Shown here: one piece after another, positions 30,167 through 39,333 of the stretch | Layout of the letters: each line of letters starts with the position of its first letter | Position numbering within the stretch: the stretch's first letter is position 1 | NCBI RefSeq assembly: GCF_018398315.1 | Contig: NZ_JAHBRW010000001.1 | Location: forward strand, 3,294,501 to 3,358,500 | Source of the DNA: Chelatococcus sp. YT9 | GTDB lineage: Bacteria; Pseudomonadota; Alphaproteobacteria; Rhizobiales; Beijerinckiaceae | DNA length: 64,000 bases | Reading direction: 5' to 3' | Notes under the pieces: generated by a model | The model's database searches: none | The model's input: the letters and a program-made list of their open reading frames with translations, nothing else | Told to the model about the DNA's origin: nothing | Translations under genes and position numbers: made by a program

Positions 30167-30613
30167 ATGAAGATCACATTAACCATGGACGTGCCTGGCG
30201 CCACCAAAGAAGAAGTCAGGCGCGGCCTGCACGCTGCGGCTGCGGTGTTCCAAAAGCACAATGTGTCACCGCTGGACTCGCTGGACGGCTTCTTTGCGCT
30301 AGAAGGATGGACAGATACCCACGGGCTTATCCCTTATAGTGAGGAAGACGACCGGGCTATTGATGTCTGGCATGAAGCGGATCGAGCCGCAATCGAGGCG
30401 ATATGCGCAAACTGGCCAGCCGATCGAGAACGTCCGGAGACGTCCGGAATGGATGTCGTGAAGCCCGAAGGTGGCTGGCCCGATCAAGGTCCTGAGGGTG
30501 AGGATGACCCTGACGACGACGGGCAAAGCCAGTATGACTACGAGAGCCACCGCCGCTTCAAAGAACAGTACGACGAGGCCGTCAAAGAGACGGAAGCGCC
30601 TCGTCGGTCTTGA
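30167..30613 (+). CDS. Phage protein of unknown function, probably SOS-induced (148 aa)
   Basis: Starts MKITLTMDVPGATKEEVRRG with GGAGAT upstream. The N-terminal half looks like a small alpha/beta domain; the C-terminal half is very acidic (EGEDDPDDDGQSQYDYESHR). A LexA-type box lies just upstream. The 3' end overlaps the SRAP peptidase gene by 32 bases in tail-to-tail orientation. An acidic, DNA-mimic-like tail and damage control could suit an inhibitor of a DNA-binding protein, but this is speculation. Confidence 0.65.
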   Translation: MKITLTMDVPGATKEEVRRGLHAAAAVFQKHNVSPLDSLDGFFALEGWTDTHGLIPYSEEDDRAIDVWHEADRAAIEAICANWPADRERPETSGMDVVKPEGGWPDQGPEGEDDPDDDGQSQYDYESHRRFKEQYDEAVKETEAPRRS

Positions 30614-31310
30614 CGCCTCGCGCCACGATTTGCAGCGAGCCGTCCGGGAGCGGGCGCTGTAGGTCCTTGGCCTCGCTCCACGGCGCCCGCATCCAGATTT
30701 CCCGCTCCGCCTCGGTGGTGAGGATGACGGGCATGGCCTTCGGGTGGACCGCTCCGACCTCAGCATTCGGGTCCGTGGTCAGGAAGGCGTAGAGGTCGGC
30801 AACCTCCATCCCGGTCTTGACCTTGCGGACGCTCGGCCAACGCTCCGTCCAGATACCGGCGAAGAAGGCGAGAGGGCGCTCATCATTGAACGCGAACCAG
30901 ATGTCGCCGCCGGCCTCTCTGTTGAACTCGCTGAATGAGGTGAAGGGCACGAGGCACCGATTGTCTGGCCCAAGCCAGCGCTGCCAGTGCTTGCTATCCG
31001 TATTGCGGACATTGGTCGTGCCGCTGTCCGGCTCCATCTTCAGCAATTCCTTGAAGTCGACCGCCAGGCCCTTGGCCTCGAGCTTCTCGGCGCGCTTCTT
31101 CGCGGCTTGCATCAGTGCGAACTGGGACGACGGCATCCCCCATCGTGCTAGAGCCAAGGCCCGCCCGTTTGGCCCATGGCGCACGATCGGCGCTGAATAG
31201 TCGGGGAAGACGCCCGGCATGCGCTGCAGGTTGCCCGTGTAATCCTCGAACGCCTTCGCCAGCTCGCGGATAGCCTGCTGGCCTTTGGTCACGGAATAAA
31301 GATTGCACAC
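30582..31310 (-). CDS. SRAP (YedK/HMCES-type) SOS-associated peptidase / abasic-site crosslinker
   Basis: 242 residues from GTG at 31310; this start is fixed as the family needs Cys at position 2 (V/M-CNLYSVT), the residue that forms the link with abasic DNA. Other conserved sites: TNVRNTDS (Asn), VPFTSFSEF (Glu) and VHPKAMPVIL (His). The protein shields abasic sites in single-stranded DNA. Two genes upstream in the same direction overlap or abut, and a LexA-type box (32014-32028) lies ahead of them, so SOS control of the cluster is likely. Confidence 0.9.
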   Translation of the reverse strand: MCNLYSVTKGQQAIRELAKAFEDYTGNLQRMPGVFPDYSAPIVRHGPNGRALALARWGMPSSQFALMQAAKKRAEKLEAKGLAVDFKELLKMEPDSGTTNVRNTDSKHWQRWLGPDNRCLVPFTSFSEFNREAGGDIWFAFNDERPLAFFAGIWTERWPSVRKVKTGMEVADLYAFLTTDPNAEVGAVHPKAMPVILTTEAEREIWMRAPWSEAKDLQRPLPDGSLQIVARGVKTDEALPSL

Positions 31311-31311
31311 A

Positions 31312-31632
31312 TCAGCCTCGCCGCTTTGGTTTTGCCGTTCCCTTCTTCCACTGCGCCCATGCGTGCCCCCGGCCACGTTCGCGAGGGTCGCAAATCTCGC
31401 CCCCGAACCTGTGCGCGAACACAAGAGCATGGGCCTCATCTGCGAAGCAAAAGACATTGTACCACTCGTCTTGATAGCAGACGGAATGGCCGCGCGGTGG
31501 GCAATTTTTATCCTCGCGGAAGGCCTGGATTTCATTGTAGCGGCGACGCGTCACGAGATGATGCAAGGCCACCTGATGGGGCCAATCCCGGTCGATCGTG
31601 CTCGCCGACAGTTCGCCTTTACGCTTAGTCAT
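31312..31632 (-). CDS. Hypothetical protein in the SRAP operon (106 aa)
   Basis: ATG at 31632 (MTKRKGELSASTIDRDWPHQ) overlaps the end of the upstream zinc-ribbon gene by eight bases. The protein holds VALHHLVTRRRYNEIQAFRE, then a region with two Cys (KNCPPRGHSVCYQ) and aromatic residues (EWYNVFCFADEAHALVFAHR), basic C-terminus. Stop is one base before the SRAP start, so the three genes are one operon. Family unknown; similar proteins are found in rhizobial phages by my recollection. Confidence 0.7.
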   Translation of the reverse strand: MTKRKGELSASTIDRDWPHQVALHHLVTRRRYNEIQAFREDKNCPPRGHSVCYQDEWYNVFCFADEAHALVFAHRFGGEICDPRERGRGHAWAQWKKGTAKPKRRG

Positions 31633-31924
31633 CCTGGCCCTCGTCACCGATCATTTTCATCATCGGCGAGATACGGTGAAACTGCCGTGTCCGGCGCAGA
31701 TGCCAGACCCACGGCTTGGTCTCGGCGCTGACGCTCATCCCGCCGCGACGCAGGCACGTCTGACAGCGAAAGCGGCTCGTTAGCTCCTTGATGTCGAGAC
31801 TGTCAGGGCCGGGCACTCTGGTCGGGTCGACACTAGCGCGGTGGCTGCACAGGGGGCAGCTGACGGAAAGGGGGACGCTCGCCTTTCGTAGTTCGCCAAG
31901 TCTCACGGGCGGGAGGTCGACCAT
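31625..31924 (-). CDS. Zinc-ribbon protein (99 aa), first gene of the SRAP operon
   Basis: Starts MVDLPPVRLGELRKASVPLS; two Cys pairs (CPLCSHRA and RFRCQTCLRRG) form a probable zinc ribbon. The ATG at 31924 is chosen since the conserved part begins there; in-frame codons extend upstream to 32008. The region upstream has a GAAC-N7-GAAC box. DNA or RNA binding is likely from the zinc ribbon alone, target unknown. Confidence 0.65.
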   Translation of the reverse strand: MVDLPPVRLGELRKASVPLSVSCPLCSHRASVDPTRVPGPDSLDIKELTSRFRCQTCLRRGGMSVSAETKPWVWHLRRTRQFHRISPMMKMIGDEGQDD

Positions 31925-32013
31925 TTCTACACCGGGTTTCGCGACCCCATGGCCGCCTCTCGGCGCAGTCTCGCGGAGGTGGAGCGCTCTGTCTGTGCGG
32001 AGAGTCACACCGT

Positions 32014-32028
32014 GAACGGAACGGGAAC
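32014..32028 (-). promoter_or_regulatory. Second LexA-type box, upstream of the SRAP operon
   Basis: GAAC-N7-GAAC on the plus strand (GAACGGAACGGGAAC); on the minus strand GTTC-N7-GTTC, 90 bases ahead of the ATG at 31924. The middle also contains GAAC, so a chance match is possible. No clear -35/-10 was identified. Confidence 0.45.
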
Positions 32029-32046
32029 GTGCAGCGCCTCAGGTCA

Positions 32047-32086
32047 GCAAACTGTGGCGCAAACTGTGGCGGACCCAATTTGCTGA
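32047..32086. repeat. Tandem 12-bp repeat inside an 8-bp inverted repeat near prophage end
   Basis: GCAAACTGTGGC occurs twice in tandem (32047-32070). TCAGCAAA (32044-32051) and TTTGCTGA (32079-32086) form an inverted repeat around it. The element lies 45-87 bases from the tRNA 3' end, the distance at which phage integrase arm sites or excision-factor sites are often found. Confidence 0.6.
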
Positions 32087-32130
32087 TTCGGGGGTGCCGT
32101 CTTAACGAATTGAAATCATTGGGAAAATAA

Positions 32131-32205
32131 TGGTGGGTGCGACAGGGATTGAACCTGTGACCCCTGCCGTGTGAAGGCAGTGCTCTCCCGCTGAGCTACG
32201 CACCC
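32131..32205 (-). tRNA. tRNA-Val (anticodon CAC), CCA encoded
   Basis: Minus strand reads GGGTGCGTAGCTCAGCGGGA, anticodon stem-loop CTGCC-TTCACAC-GGCAG with CAC at 34-36, then GGTTCAATCC in the T-arm and an acceptor end GCACCC-ACCA. The prophage lies at its 3' side. Base pairs of all four stems are complete. Confidence 0.95.
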
Positions 32206-32457
32206 ATCAATAGGCGACACCAAAAGCATAGGCGCTGGCTGAAGGCAAGCCCTATGGTCCCTTCACGTCAAAAAAGGTGGGGACGCTCACGCCGCTGTGA
32301 GGTGCGATAGAGTGGCTGGCGCCTGCAACCTTGCGGGCGCGGCATAGGCAATGAGAATTGTCTGCATCACTTGCCAGCCAAGCGATCTTTGTAGCATTGA
32401 GGCAGAGCGTTTGCGCGGGGTAGCTAGGACTGTATCCCTACTTTCAAAGGATGCACC
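32206..32457. other. Intergenic region between tRNA-Val and membrane protein gene
   Basis: About 250 bp with no convincing gene. It must hold the promoters for the leftward tRNA and the rightward membrane-protein gene. AAAGGA lies seven bases before the GTG at 32458. Confidence 0.5.
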
Positions 32458-34554
32458 GTGGTTGTTGATGAGACCGTTCGAAAAATGGGGCGTTTCGGCG
32501 GGGCAATATTTCAAGATGCCAAGCGGATGGATCTCGCCGTTTTCATTTCCACGGCAATAGCAACCATTCTCATTTATCTCAGCGCTTATCGCCACAGTCC
32601 GATAAAGCCGCGCGCGGCCATGGAAGGGAGTGGCTGGTGGGCCTGGCATGATCAGTGGAAGTATCTGCAGTCTACGCTCGCCTTTTCGCAGGGGAATCTG
32701 GAAGCTGGGCATCATTGGTATCTGCCGGGTTATTCTCTCGTGGGCGTGCCTTTTGTCCATCTGACGCCCGCAAATCCTTTCCTGGTCCCCAATCTGCTCT
32801 GCCTGCTTGCGGCGCTTTGGCTGTCGGGGGCGTTGCTCGCCGCCATTCTGCCAAGCTGGCGTTGGGCGCGTATCACCGGATGGCTGACGTTTTTTGCGAC
32901 GACTGTCCTGTACCCCATCAGCCTGAACGCCTGGGTGATCCCTTGGACGACGACGCTTGCGGTGCCGTTGGTGTTGTTGTGCCTTTGGGCCCTCGTAAGG
33001 GTAGCGAGCGGAGGACGCCCCGCGGTCCTCGGTGCCATCGCTGGCGTATCCGGGTCCCTGATCGCCGCCGCGCGTCCTGTCGATGCGCTCGTGGTGCTGG
33101 GTGTGGCCGGCACCGTGACCTGCATGAGCCTCCTGTGGCAACGTGCTCCTATTCGGTCGGGGGCCGCTTTTATCCTTGGCGGCATTGCCGGAAGCGTGGT
33201 TGGCGCTGTGCTTCTCGCGGTTCCCTATCTGCTGATCTATGGTTTCCGGCTGAGCGACTATGTGGCGATGAGTGATCGCATCGGCTTTGAATGGCGCCTC
33301 CTGCCGGTGCGCTGGGTGACCTTGGTCATCAGCCCGTATCCGCTCTTTCCCGACGCTCTCGGAAAGGGGCTGGCGGAGCGTTTCCCCTGGATCATCTCAG
33401 GTTTTGCCGGAATGATTGCGTGCATCATAGTCACGCCTGGAGCGGCTGCACGCTTCCGCCATCTCATCGTCATTGGAGCGACTGTCGCGTACTTTCTCCT
33501 GTATTTGACATATAGAGATCTTCTTCCGGGCGGGATATGGCATTATGGGAATTATCACTATTTCAAATGGACACTCGTTATACTTGGGATATACAGCGTA
33601 GTACTAGTTCGCGAACTTTTTGCGCGACCATTGCGGCAGGGGCTCACCGTCGGAGTGATCGCCCTGATCTCGGTCGTGCTCCTGTTCGGTTGGCGCGCTT
33701 CGATCAAAACCATCGGCAATTTTGAGACTTCGATCAAAGAGCCGCGTTGGATCGACTTTCCCAAGGGCCTCGTGAGCGTTCACGAGGGGCTTGCTATTCC
33801 GGCCGTCGGCACCTGGCTCAGCTTCTACAACGGGCCTCATGCGATCTATCAGGGAGATCGCCATTGGCTGTTCGGCGACTATAAGGCGATGCCTTATCCG
33901 GGTGGCTTCGTAATCCTGCCACTGCGTCCATTGCCCCTGGAGCCAGCCTTCCTGCATTTTGGCGTGGATGTCACCTTGCTCAAGCGCGCAGCTGTCAAAG
34001 TGTGTCAGCGCTTAACCTTTGGTCTGCCGTGCTGGTTCGGCCGGTGGTCGCGCGCTTGTGCGGTTGCGTTGCCCCTCGTGCCCGATACCGCGCGAATTGG
34101 CGAGACACTCTCTGTCGTTGATTCCAGGGCAAGTGTCTTCACGTTCGATTCCTGGGATGAGCCCGAGGCCGCCGGCCGATGGACGAACGGCGGAGAGGCG
34201 TCCCTTGTCTTCAATGTGGATGTGCCGGAGGGACAGGGTCTCAAGATCGAGATGGAAAGCCAGGCTTTCGTGCCTGAGGGGCAACCCCCAACATCCGTTG
34301 CGGTGGCAGTCAACGGCAAAGCGTTGACGGACTGGGCGATCGATCGCGGCGAACCGGAGTGGTTTTCAGTGGATGTACCGGCGCATCTTCTAAGGCAAGA
34401 CGGCATTGTCATCGTCCGTTTGACGATTGCCAATCCGCGCATACCCCTGGTCTTTGACCGCACGAGCGCCGACACCCGTGAGCTCGGCATGTTCTTGCGC
34501 AACGTGCGATTCAAGCCGCTGCCGCCGGAGGCGCTTGCCCGAACCCGCGAATAG
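32458..34554 (+). CDS. Large multi-pass membrane protein, GT-C glycosyltransferase-like, with C-terminal soluble domain
   Basis: 698 residues from GTG at 32458 (AAAGGA ribosome binding site); ATG at 32485 or 32527 are alternatives. Residues about 20-430 have ten or more hydrophobic helices, with a first periplasmic loop containing DQWKYLQSTLAF and HHWYLPGYSLVG, in the place where GT-C enzymes carry the catalytic Asp. The C-terminal about 200 residues are soluble and beta-rich (ASVFTFDSWDEPEAAGRWTN), similar to a carbohydrate-binding sandwich. It probably transfers a lipid-linked sugar to a cell-surface target. Family assignment is tentative. Confidence 0.65.
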   Translation: MVVDETVRKMGRFGGAIFQDAKRMDLAVFISTAIATILIYLSAYRHSPIKPRAAMEGSGWWAWHDQWKYLQSTLAFSQGNLEAGHHWYLPGYSLVGVPFVHLTPANPFLVPNLLCLLAALWLSGALLAAILPSWRWARITGWLTFFATTVLYPISLNAWVIPWTTTLAVPLVLLCLWALVRVASGGRPAVLGAIAGVSGSLIAAARPVDALVVLGVAGTVTCMSLLWQRAPIRSGAAFILGGIAGSVVGAVLLAVPYLLIYGFRLSDYVAMSDRIGFEWRLLPVRWVTLVISPYPLFPDALGKGLAERFPWIISGFAGMIACIIVTPGAAARFRHLIVIGATVAYFLLYLTYRDLLPGGIWHYGNYHYFKWTLVILGIYSVVLVRELFARPLRQGLTVGVIALISVVLLFGWRASIKTIGNFETSIKEPRWIDFPKGLVSVHEGLAIPAVGTWLSFYNGPHAIYQGDRHWLFGDYKAMPYPGGFVILPLRPLPLEPAFLHFGVDVTLLKRAAVKVCQRLTFGLPCWFGRWSRACAVALPLVPDTARIGETLSVVDSRASVFTFDSWDEPEAAGRWTNGGEASLVFNVDVPEGQGLKIEMESQAFVPEGQPPTSVAVAVNGKALTDWAIDRGEPEWFSVDVPAHLLRQDGIVIVRLTIANPRIPLVFDRTSADTRELGMFLRNVRFKPLPPEALARTRE

Positions 34555-34609
34555 CGAATGCGTCCTCGTTCGCCCAATCAGCCGGCGGCACGACCCAGTG
34601 TCAGACGCA

Positions 34610-35302
34610 CTAGGACGCGGTCACCTGGATGGGCAGGCTGGCGACTGCGTCCCAGAGTTCGTCGAAATGATGGATGATGCGATCGGGCCCGAGCTGGTCC
34701 ACAGGCACCTCCGTGTAGCCGAAAGGAACGGCAATGACGGGAATACCTGCGGCCTTCGCGGTCTTGATGTCGGTAAGCGAGTCGCCCACCATCACCGCCG
34801 TCGCGGGATCGCCACCAGCCCGCGCGATGGTTGCAGTCAGATGGCGGGGGTCTGGCTTGTAGACGTCAAACGTATCCCGTCCGCAGATGGCCGCGAAACG
34901 ATCGGCGACGCCGAGCAGCTCCAGAAGCTTGATGGACTGTGCTTCGAACTTGTTCGTGCACACCGCGAGCGCCCAGCCTGCGTCCGAGAACCGCTTCAGG
35001 GAAGCTTCGACGCCGGGAAACAGCTGGCTCATGTCGGCGAGGTGATCGCTGTAATGGACGATGAAATCGGAGAAAAGCCGCTCGAGCTCTTCGGGACTCG
35101 CTGTGCGGCCGCTGGCTGCGAGGCCGCGCTCGAGCAGCGCGCGGGCGCCGGCGCCAATCAGATCGCGGGCCTGCTCGAGGGGCAGGGGCGGCAAGTCCTC
35201 CCGGGCGAGGATGACGTTGAGCGTCCCGATGAGATCGGGCGCGGTGTCGGCCAACGTGCCGTCGAGGTCGAAAGCCAGAACGCGGGGCGTGAGCTTGTGC
35301 AT
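34610..35302 (-). CDS. gph: Phosphoglycolate phosphatase
   Basis: 230 residues, HAD superfamily: motif I VLAFDLDGTLADTAPDL, motif II VCTNK, Lys in KPDPRHL, motif IV MVGDSLTDIKTA. Length and cap region (residues about 15-85, DLIGAGARALLERGL) match Gph, which removes phosphate from 2-phosphoglycolate made by oxidative DNA repair and RuBisCO oxygenation. Ends 55 bp from the membrane-protein stop, convergent. Confidence 0.9.
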   Translation of the reverse strand: MHKLTPRVLAFDLDGTLADTAPDLIGTLNVILAREDLPPLPLEQARDLIGAGARALLERGLAASGRTASPEELERLFSDFIVHYSDHLADMSQLFPGVEASLKRFSDAGWALAVCTNKFEAQSIKLLELLGVADRFAAICGRDTFDVYKPDPRHLTATIARAGGDPATAVMVGDSLTDIKTAKAAGIPVIAVPFGYTEVPVDQLGPDRIIHHFDELWDAVASLPIQVTAS

Positions 35303-35523
35303 GCCGCGCAGCTAGCCGAAACAGGAGGTTCGCGCAAGGGTGCATATGCGCGAGTATGGACGCCGATACGCCCTTCAGTGAGCGGCTATCCCAATGAGGC
35401 CATGGTCATGGGAATGGTGCGGGGGAGGATGGTAGAGTGAGGCGAAGCGATTCGGCGCCGGAGCAGGCGGCCGAACCGTCATGGTCTTCAACGGAATTGA
35501 ACTGCACGCGTCAGGAAGCGCCT

Positions 35524-35955
35524 ATGATCACATCACCGTTCTTGCTAGCGAAGCGCATCGGCATCGGCCTTTTTGCCGGGGTCGCCCTAGCGGGCGCGGC
35601 TCCCTTCGAATTCGTCCCGGCTCCGCAAACCGATCTCAACCGCGTCTATCGGATCGACCGTGTTACGGGGGAAGTGGGAGCGTGCCAGTATGGCCTGAAG
35701 GAGGGCACCATCGGCGTCACCTTCTGCTATGCTCCCGGTGAAGGGGCGGGGAAGCAGGTGCCAGGCGAGTACGGTCTGGTTGCATCGCGTCACGAGCGTG
35801 AAGGCGGCGTCTTCCGCGTGAACCTCCGCACCGGAGAAATGAGCGTCTGCTACGTGTTCAACGATCAGGTGGTCTGCACGCCGCAGGCAACAACCACGAG
35901 CGGTCCGGCGGTTGTTCCCCCGTCCTCTCAGTCCGAGGGGCAGAGCCCGCGCTGA
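35524..35955 (+). CDS. Small exported protein of unknown function (143 aa)
   Basis: ATG at 35524 with AGGAAG upstream. An N-terminal hydrophobic segment (IGIGLFAGVALAGAAPFEFV) may be a signal or anchor. The mature part holds two similar beta units (RVYRIDRVTGEVGACQY and GVFRVNLRTGEMSVCYVF) and a Pro/Ser-rich end. No family name was recognised. The gap from 35303 to here holds no other gene. Confidence 0.65.
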   Translation: MITSPFLLAKRIGIGLFAGVALAGAAPFEFVPAPQTDLNRVYRIDRVTGEVGACQYGLKEGTIGVTFCYAPGEGAGKQVPGEYGLVASRHEREGGVFRVNLRTGEMSVCYVFNDQVVCTPQATTTSGPAVVPPSSQSEGQSPR

Positions 35956-35984
35956 TCGCGCGGGTTCTCGGGTGCTCGGCAAGA

Positions 35985-36218
35985 TCAGATTTTTATAGCC
36001 ATATCAACGCCAGCTGAGCGGGGATCACAGGTCCCTCGCTCCACCTCGTCCATGATGATACGGCGGGTCATTTCCTTGAATGCGCCCCATTCGCCCAGTT
36101 CGGCGCCGCAGCCGGAACATCTGACAGAGCTGTGATCGGTGAGGGTTTCGGGAAGCATGATCGCTGAACAATTGCAGGTTTCGCAGGCGTAGTTTGACGT
36201 CAGGGCAAAGCCGCTCAT
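35985..36218 (-). CDS. Small zinc-ribbon protein (77 aa)
   Basis: MSGFALTSNYACETCNCSAI with two Cys pairs (CETC, CSGC) as a likely zinc site, followed by a helix (AFKEMTRRIIMDEVERG). Soluble. Its end is 30 bp from the convergent gene. Not recognised beyond the zinc ribbon. The following stretch 36219-36430 shows no other gene and should contain its promoter and that of gabD. Confidence 0.7.
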   Translation of the reverse strand: MSGFALTSNYACETCNCSAIMLPETLTDHSSVRCSGCGAELGEWGAFKEMTRRIIMDEVERGTCDPRSAGVDMAIKI

Positions 36219-36430
36219 CGCTCAGGTCCGTTTTGTGCTGGTCCGTAGTCACTGATGCCACGGTAACCTGCCAAGTCCGCGATGGTTCCCGCAGAGGGCG
36301 AGATAACAAGGGCCGCCGGAACGCCTTCTGATTTCTGATGTCCGCTGGAGAAGCAACAGCGGCGCTTTGCGTGCCGGACAGCGCATGCTAGAGGACGGGC
36401 TCGTTTATTGAAGACCAGGGAGGCTTCGTC

Positions 36431-37879
36431 ATGCAGCTCAAAGATTCATCCCTACTTGTCGAAGCCTGTTTCGTGAATGGAGCCTGGATCGGCGAGGCGC
36501 AGACCCCCGTTACCAATCCCGTGAACGGCTCTGTCATTGCCAAGGTCCCGCATTTCGGTGCCGAGGAGACCACACGGGCCGTCGAGGCGGCCGGCGCGGC
36601 GCAGGCTGGATGGGCAAAGCGCACGGCGAAGGAACGGGCTGCCATCCTGCGCCGGTGGTTCGATCTGATCATCGCCAACCGTGACGATCTTGCGCTGATT
36701 ATGACCTCCGAGCAGGGCAAGCCTCTTGCCGAGGCCCGCGGCGAGATCGACTATGCCGCGGCTTTCATCGAGTTCTATGCCGAAGAGGCCAAGCGCCTCT
36801 ATGGCGAAACAATCCCCTCGCCATGGCCGAACGCCCGCATGGTCGTTATCCGCCAGCCGGTCGGCGTCATCGCGGCGATCACGCCCTGGAACTTCCCTGC
36901 CGCCATGATTACCCGCAAGGTCGGCCCGGCGCTGGCCGCCGGCTGCACGGCCGTGGTCAAGCCTGCCGGCGAGACGCCGCTGACGGCCCTGGCACTTGGG
37001 GTCCTCGCCGAACGTGCGGGTCTGCCGGCCGGCGTTCTCAACATCGTTACGGGTTCCGCGCGGGACATCGGCAAGGTGATGACCGAGCATCCGCTGGTCA
37101 AACTCATCAGCTTCACTGGTTCCACGGAGGTCGGGAAGCTCCTGATGCGGCAAGCGGCTTCCACCGTGAAGAAGGTGGGCCTCGAACTCGGCGGCAACGC
37201 GCCCTTCATCGTGTTCGACGATGCGGATGTCGATGCTGCCGTTGAAGGCGCCATGGCGTCGAAGTTCCGCAACATGGGCCAGACCTGCGTCTGCGCGAAC
37301 CGCCTCTATGTGCAGGCGGGCATCCATGATGCTTTCGTCGAGAAGCTCACCGCGCGTGTTGGCGCTCTGAAGGTGGGCGACGGCACTCAGGCCGGTATCG
37401 AGCAAGGTCCGCTCATCACTGCGGCGGCCGTGTCGAAAGTCGAGGAGCATATCGCCGATGCGTTGTCTAAGGGCGCGGAGGTTCGCGTCGGCGGCAAGCG
37501 CCACGCCCTCGGACAAACCTTCTTCGAGCCGACGGTGCTCACTAACGTCAAGAAGGACATGATGATCGCGCGCGAGGAGACCTTCGGACCGCTCGCGCCA
37601 GTCTTCCGTTTCGAGACCGAGGCGGACGTCATCGCCCAGTCCAACGACACCGAGTTCGGCCTCGCAGCCTATTTCTTCTCGCGCGACATCGGGCGCATCT
37701 TCCGCGTCGCGGAGGCATTGGAATACGGCATTGTCGGCGTCAACTCGGGTCTCATCTCGACTGAGGTCGCACCGTTCGGCGGCATCAAGGAATCCGGGAT
37801 CGGCCGCGAGGGCTCTCGTCACGGTATCGAGGAGTTCACGGAGCTGAAATACATGCTGCTCGCGGGGCTCGACAAGTGA
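36431..37879 (+). CDS. gabD: NAD(P)-dependent succinate-semialdehyde dehydrogenase
   Basis: 482 residues, aldehyde dehydrogenase fold: [20 protein letters not shown] cofactor motif, [11 protein letters not shown], catalytic Glu in LELGGNAPF and catalytic Cys in GQTCVCANR. The second Cys two residues on is typical for GabD. Converts succinate semialdehyde to succinate in GABA breakdown. Followed directly by rpiA with a GTGA overlap. Family members with other substrates cannot be excluded. Confidence 0.9.
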   Translation: MQLKDSSLLVEACFVNGAWIGEAQTPVTNPVNGSVIAKVPHFGAEETTRAVEAAGAAQAGWAKRTAKERAAILRRWFDLIIANRDDLALIMTSEQGKPLAEARGEIDYAAAFIEFYAEEAKRLYGETIPSPWPNARMVVIRQPVGVIAAITPWNFPAAMITRKVGPALAAGCTAVVKPAGETPLTALALGVLAERAGLPAGVLNIVTGSARDIGKVMTEHPLVKLISFTGSTEVGKLLMRQAASTVKKVGLELGGNAPFIVFDDADVDAAVEGAMASKFRNMGQTCVCANRLYVQAGIHDAFVEKLTARVGALKVGDGTQAGIEQGPLITAAAVSKVEEHIADALSKGAEVRVGGKRHALGQTFFEPTVLTNVKKDMMIAREETFGPLAPVFRFETEADVIAQSNDTEFGLAAYFFSRDIGRIFRVAEALEYGIVGVNSGLISTEVAPFGGIKESGIGREGSRHGIEEFTELKYMLLAGLDK

Positions 37880-38601
37880 GCAACGAGGACGCCAAGCGCC
37901 AGGCTGCGGCACAGGCCGTCGCCCTTGTGGAAGATGGCATGCGCCTGGGCCTTGGCACAGGATCCACGGCGAAGCACTTTGTCGCTCTCTTGGGAGAGCG
38001 CGTGCGTGGCGGCCTCAAGGTGATCGGCGTGCCGACGTCGGAGCGCACGCGCGCTCAGGCCGAGTCCGAGGGTATCCCCTTGTCGGATCTCGATGCGACG
38101 CCGGAGCTCGACCTGACGGTCGATGGAGCTGACGAGATCGACGAGGATCTGCGCCTCATCAAGGGCGGGGGCGGCGCTCTCCTGCGTGAGAAGATCGTGG
38201 CGGCCGCAAGCGCGCGCATGATCGTCATAGCCGACGACAGCAAGCGCGTGGCCGTGCTCGGCCGCTTTCCACTGCCGGTTGAGGTTGTGCCCTTTGGCCT
38301 CGCTGCAACGACGCTCGCCGTGCGCGATGCTGCGGCCGCCGCCGGATGCCGTGGCGATCTCCGGCTCCGCAAGCAGGCAGATGGCACTCCGTTCATCACC
38401 GACGGCGGGCATTATATTCTCGATGGATCATTCGGTGCGATCACCGAGCCGGAGCGGCTTAGCCAAGCTCTGCTTTCAGTTCCCGGCGTCGTGGATCACG
38501 GGTTGTTCATCCGCCTGGCGACCGGCGCGATCGTTGCGTCGCCCCACGGCGTCTCCACTTATGGGGATCTTACAAAAACGCGCATGGTGCCAAGGAGTTA
38601 G
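37876..38601 (+). CDS. rpiA: Ribose-5-phosphate isomerase A
   Basis: 241 residues, GTG start overlapping the gabD stop. Motifs: [59 protein letters not shown] with the active-site Asp/Glu/Lys, and [13 protein letters not shown]. Interconverts ribulose 5-phosphate and ribose 5-phosphate in the pentose phosphate path. The next gene follows after six bases. Confidence 0.97.
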   Translation: MSNEDAKRQAAAQAVALVEDGMRLGLGTGSTAKHFVALLGERVRGGLKVIGVPTSERTRAQAESEGIPLSDLDATPELDLTVDGADEIDEDLRLIKGGGGALLREKIVAAASARMIVIADDSKRVAVLGRFPLPVEVVPFGLAATTLAVRDAAAAAGCRGDLRLRKQADGTPFITDGGHYILDGSFGAITEPERLSQALLSVPGVVDHGLFIRLATGAIVASPHGVSTYGDLTKTRMVPRS

Positions 38602-38607
38602 AAAGTC

Positions 38608-39141
38608 ATGATACGCGCTTTCAGCCGCATTTCGTTCGCCGCGCTGGCCTTGGCGCTGACAACCGCTACAGCGGCCATCGCACAGCAGCCGGCACCGCAG
38701 GCCCCCGCCCAGGCGGCCCCGCAGGTGACGCAGAGCCATATTGCCGTCGCGCGCGACGTCATTATCGGATCAGGCATGGCGCGCTCGTTCGAAGCGCTCG
38801 TCCCGACCTTTGGTGAGCAGATCAAGCAGCTGTTCGTAACGCGGCCAGAGCTGGCCAAGGATATCGATGCAGCGCTTGTGCAGATCCGGCCGGAGATCGA
38901 GGCTCGCAAGCAGGAGCTGATCACGAATTCCGCACGCATGCTGGCCACACACCTTAGCGAGGCGGACCTGCAGCAAATCAATACGTTCTTCAGTTCGCCG
39001 GCGGGCAAGAAGTATGTTGAAGTGCAGCCGCTGCTGTTGAACGATATTTTCGATGCGATGCGCGAATGGGCCAACGAGACCGCCGACTTCGCCTTGCAGC
39101 GCGTCCGTGCGGAGCTGCAGAAGAAGGGCCACACGCTCTAA
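38608..39141 (+). CDS. DUF2059 exported protein
   Basis: 177 residues with a signal peptide (RISFAALALALTTATAAIAQ) and a Pro/Ala linker. The DUF2059 region is at about 55-165: MARSFEALVPTFGEQIKQLF, LATHLSEADLQQINTFFSSP, GKKYVEVQPLLLNDIF. Periplasmic, function unknown. In many Hyphomicrobiales it lies between rpiA and gor, as I recall; here an RTX-like gene and tct genes intervene. Terminated by the hairpin at 39334. Confidence 0.85.
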   Translation: MIRAFSRISFAALALALTTATAAIAQQPAPQAPAQAAPQVTQSHIAVARDVIIGSGMARSFEALVPTFGEQIKQLFVTRPELAKDIDAALVQIRPEIEARKQELITNSARMLATHLSEADLQQINTFFSSPAGKKYVEVQPLLLNDIFDAMREWANETADFALQRVRAELQKKGHTL

Positions 39142-39333
39142 AGTGCTTTCCCTCGGATCGCGCGGCCGGCCCGGCGCCCGGATTGGGGTAATCACAGAGA
39201 TTTGCGGCATGTTCGGCGGATACCGCTGACCCGCGTGCTCCAGGCCCGTTACGGGTTGTGTACGCCACGTGCAACGCGCCCGGGGCGTCGCCCTTAGGTG
39301 CTGATGGATCCATCGTGACAGAATAAAATCTAT

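Larger units (their letters stand above)
1..32130. mobile_element. Prophage of a short-tailed (P22-like) phage, probably defective, left end outside window
   Basis: The region carries a repressor/Cro pair, replication genes, virion genes, tail fibres and a holin-endolysin-spanin cassette in phage order, followed directly by a tRNA-Val gene, a common integration site. Seen directly: no terminase, portal, scaffold or major capsid gene is present, a fragment of an adaptor gene sits at 7319-7591, and a structural gene at 9741-11556 is broken. Integrase and the left attachment site are not in the window. The right boundary at the tRNA 3' end is inferred; no second copy of the tRNA end was found inside the window. 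Confidence 0.9.

Noticed and set aside
36452-37912. Leftward 486-codon frame over gabD
   Set aside because: Shadow frame antisense to a certain dehydrogenase gene, caused by high GC at third positions; its composition is Arg/Asp/His-rich.
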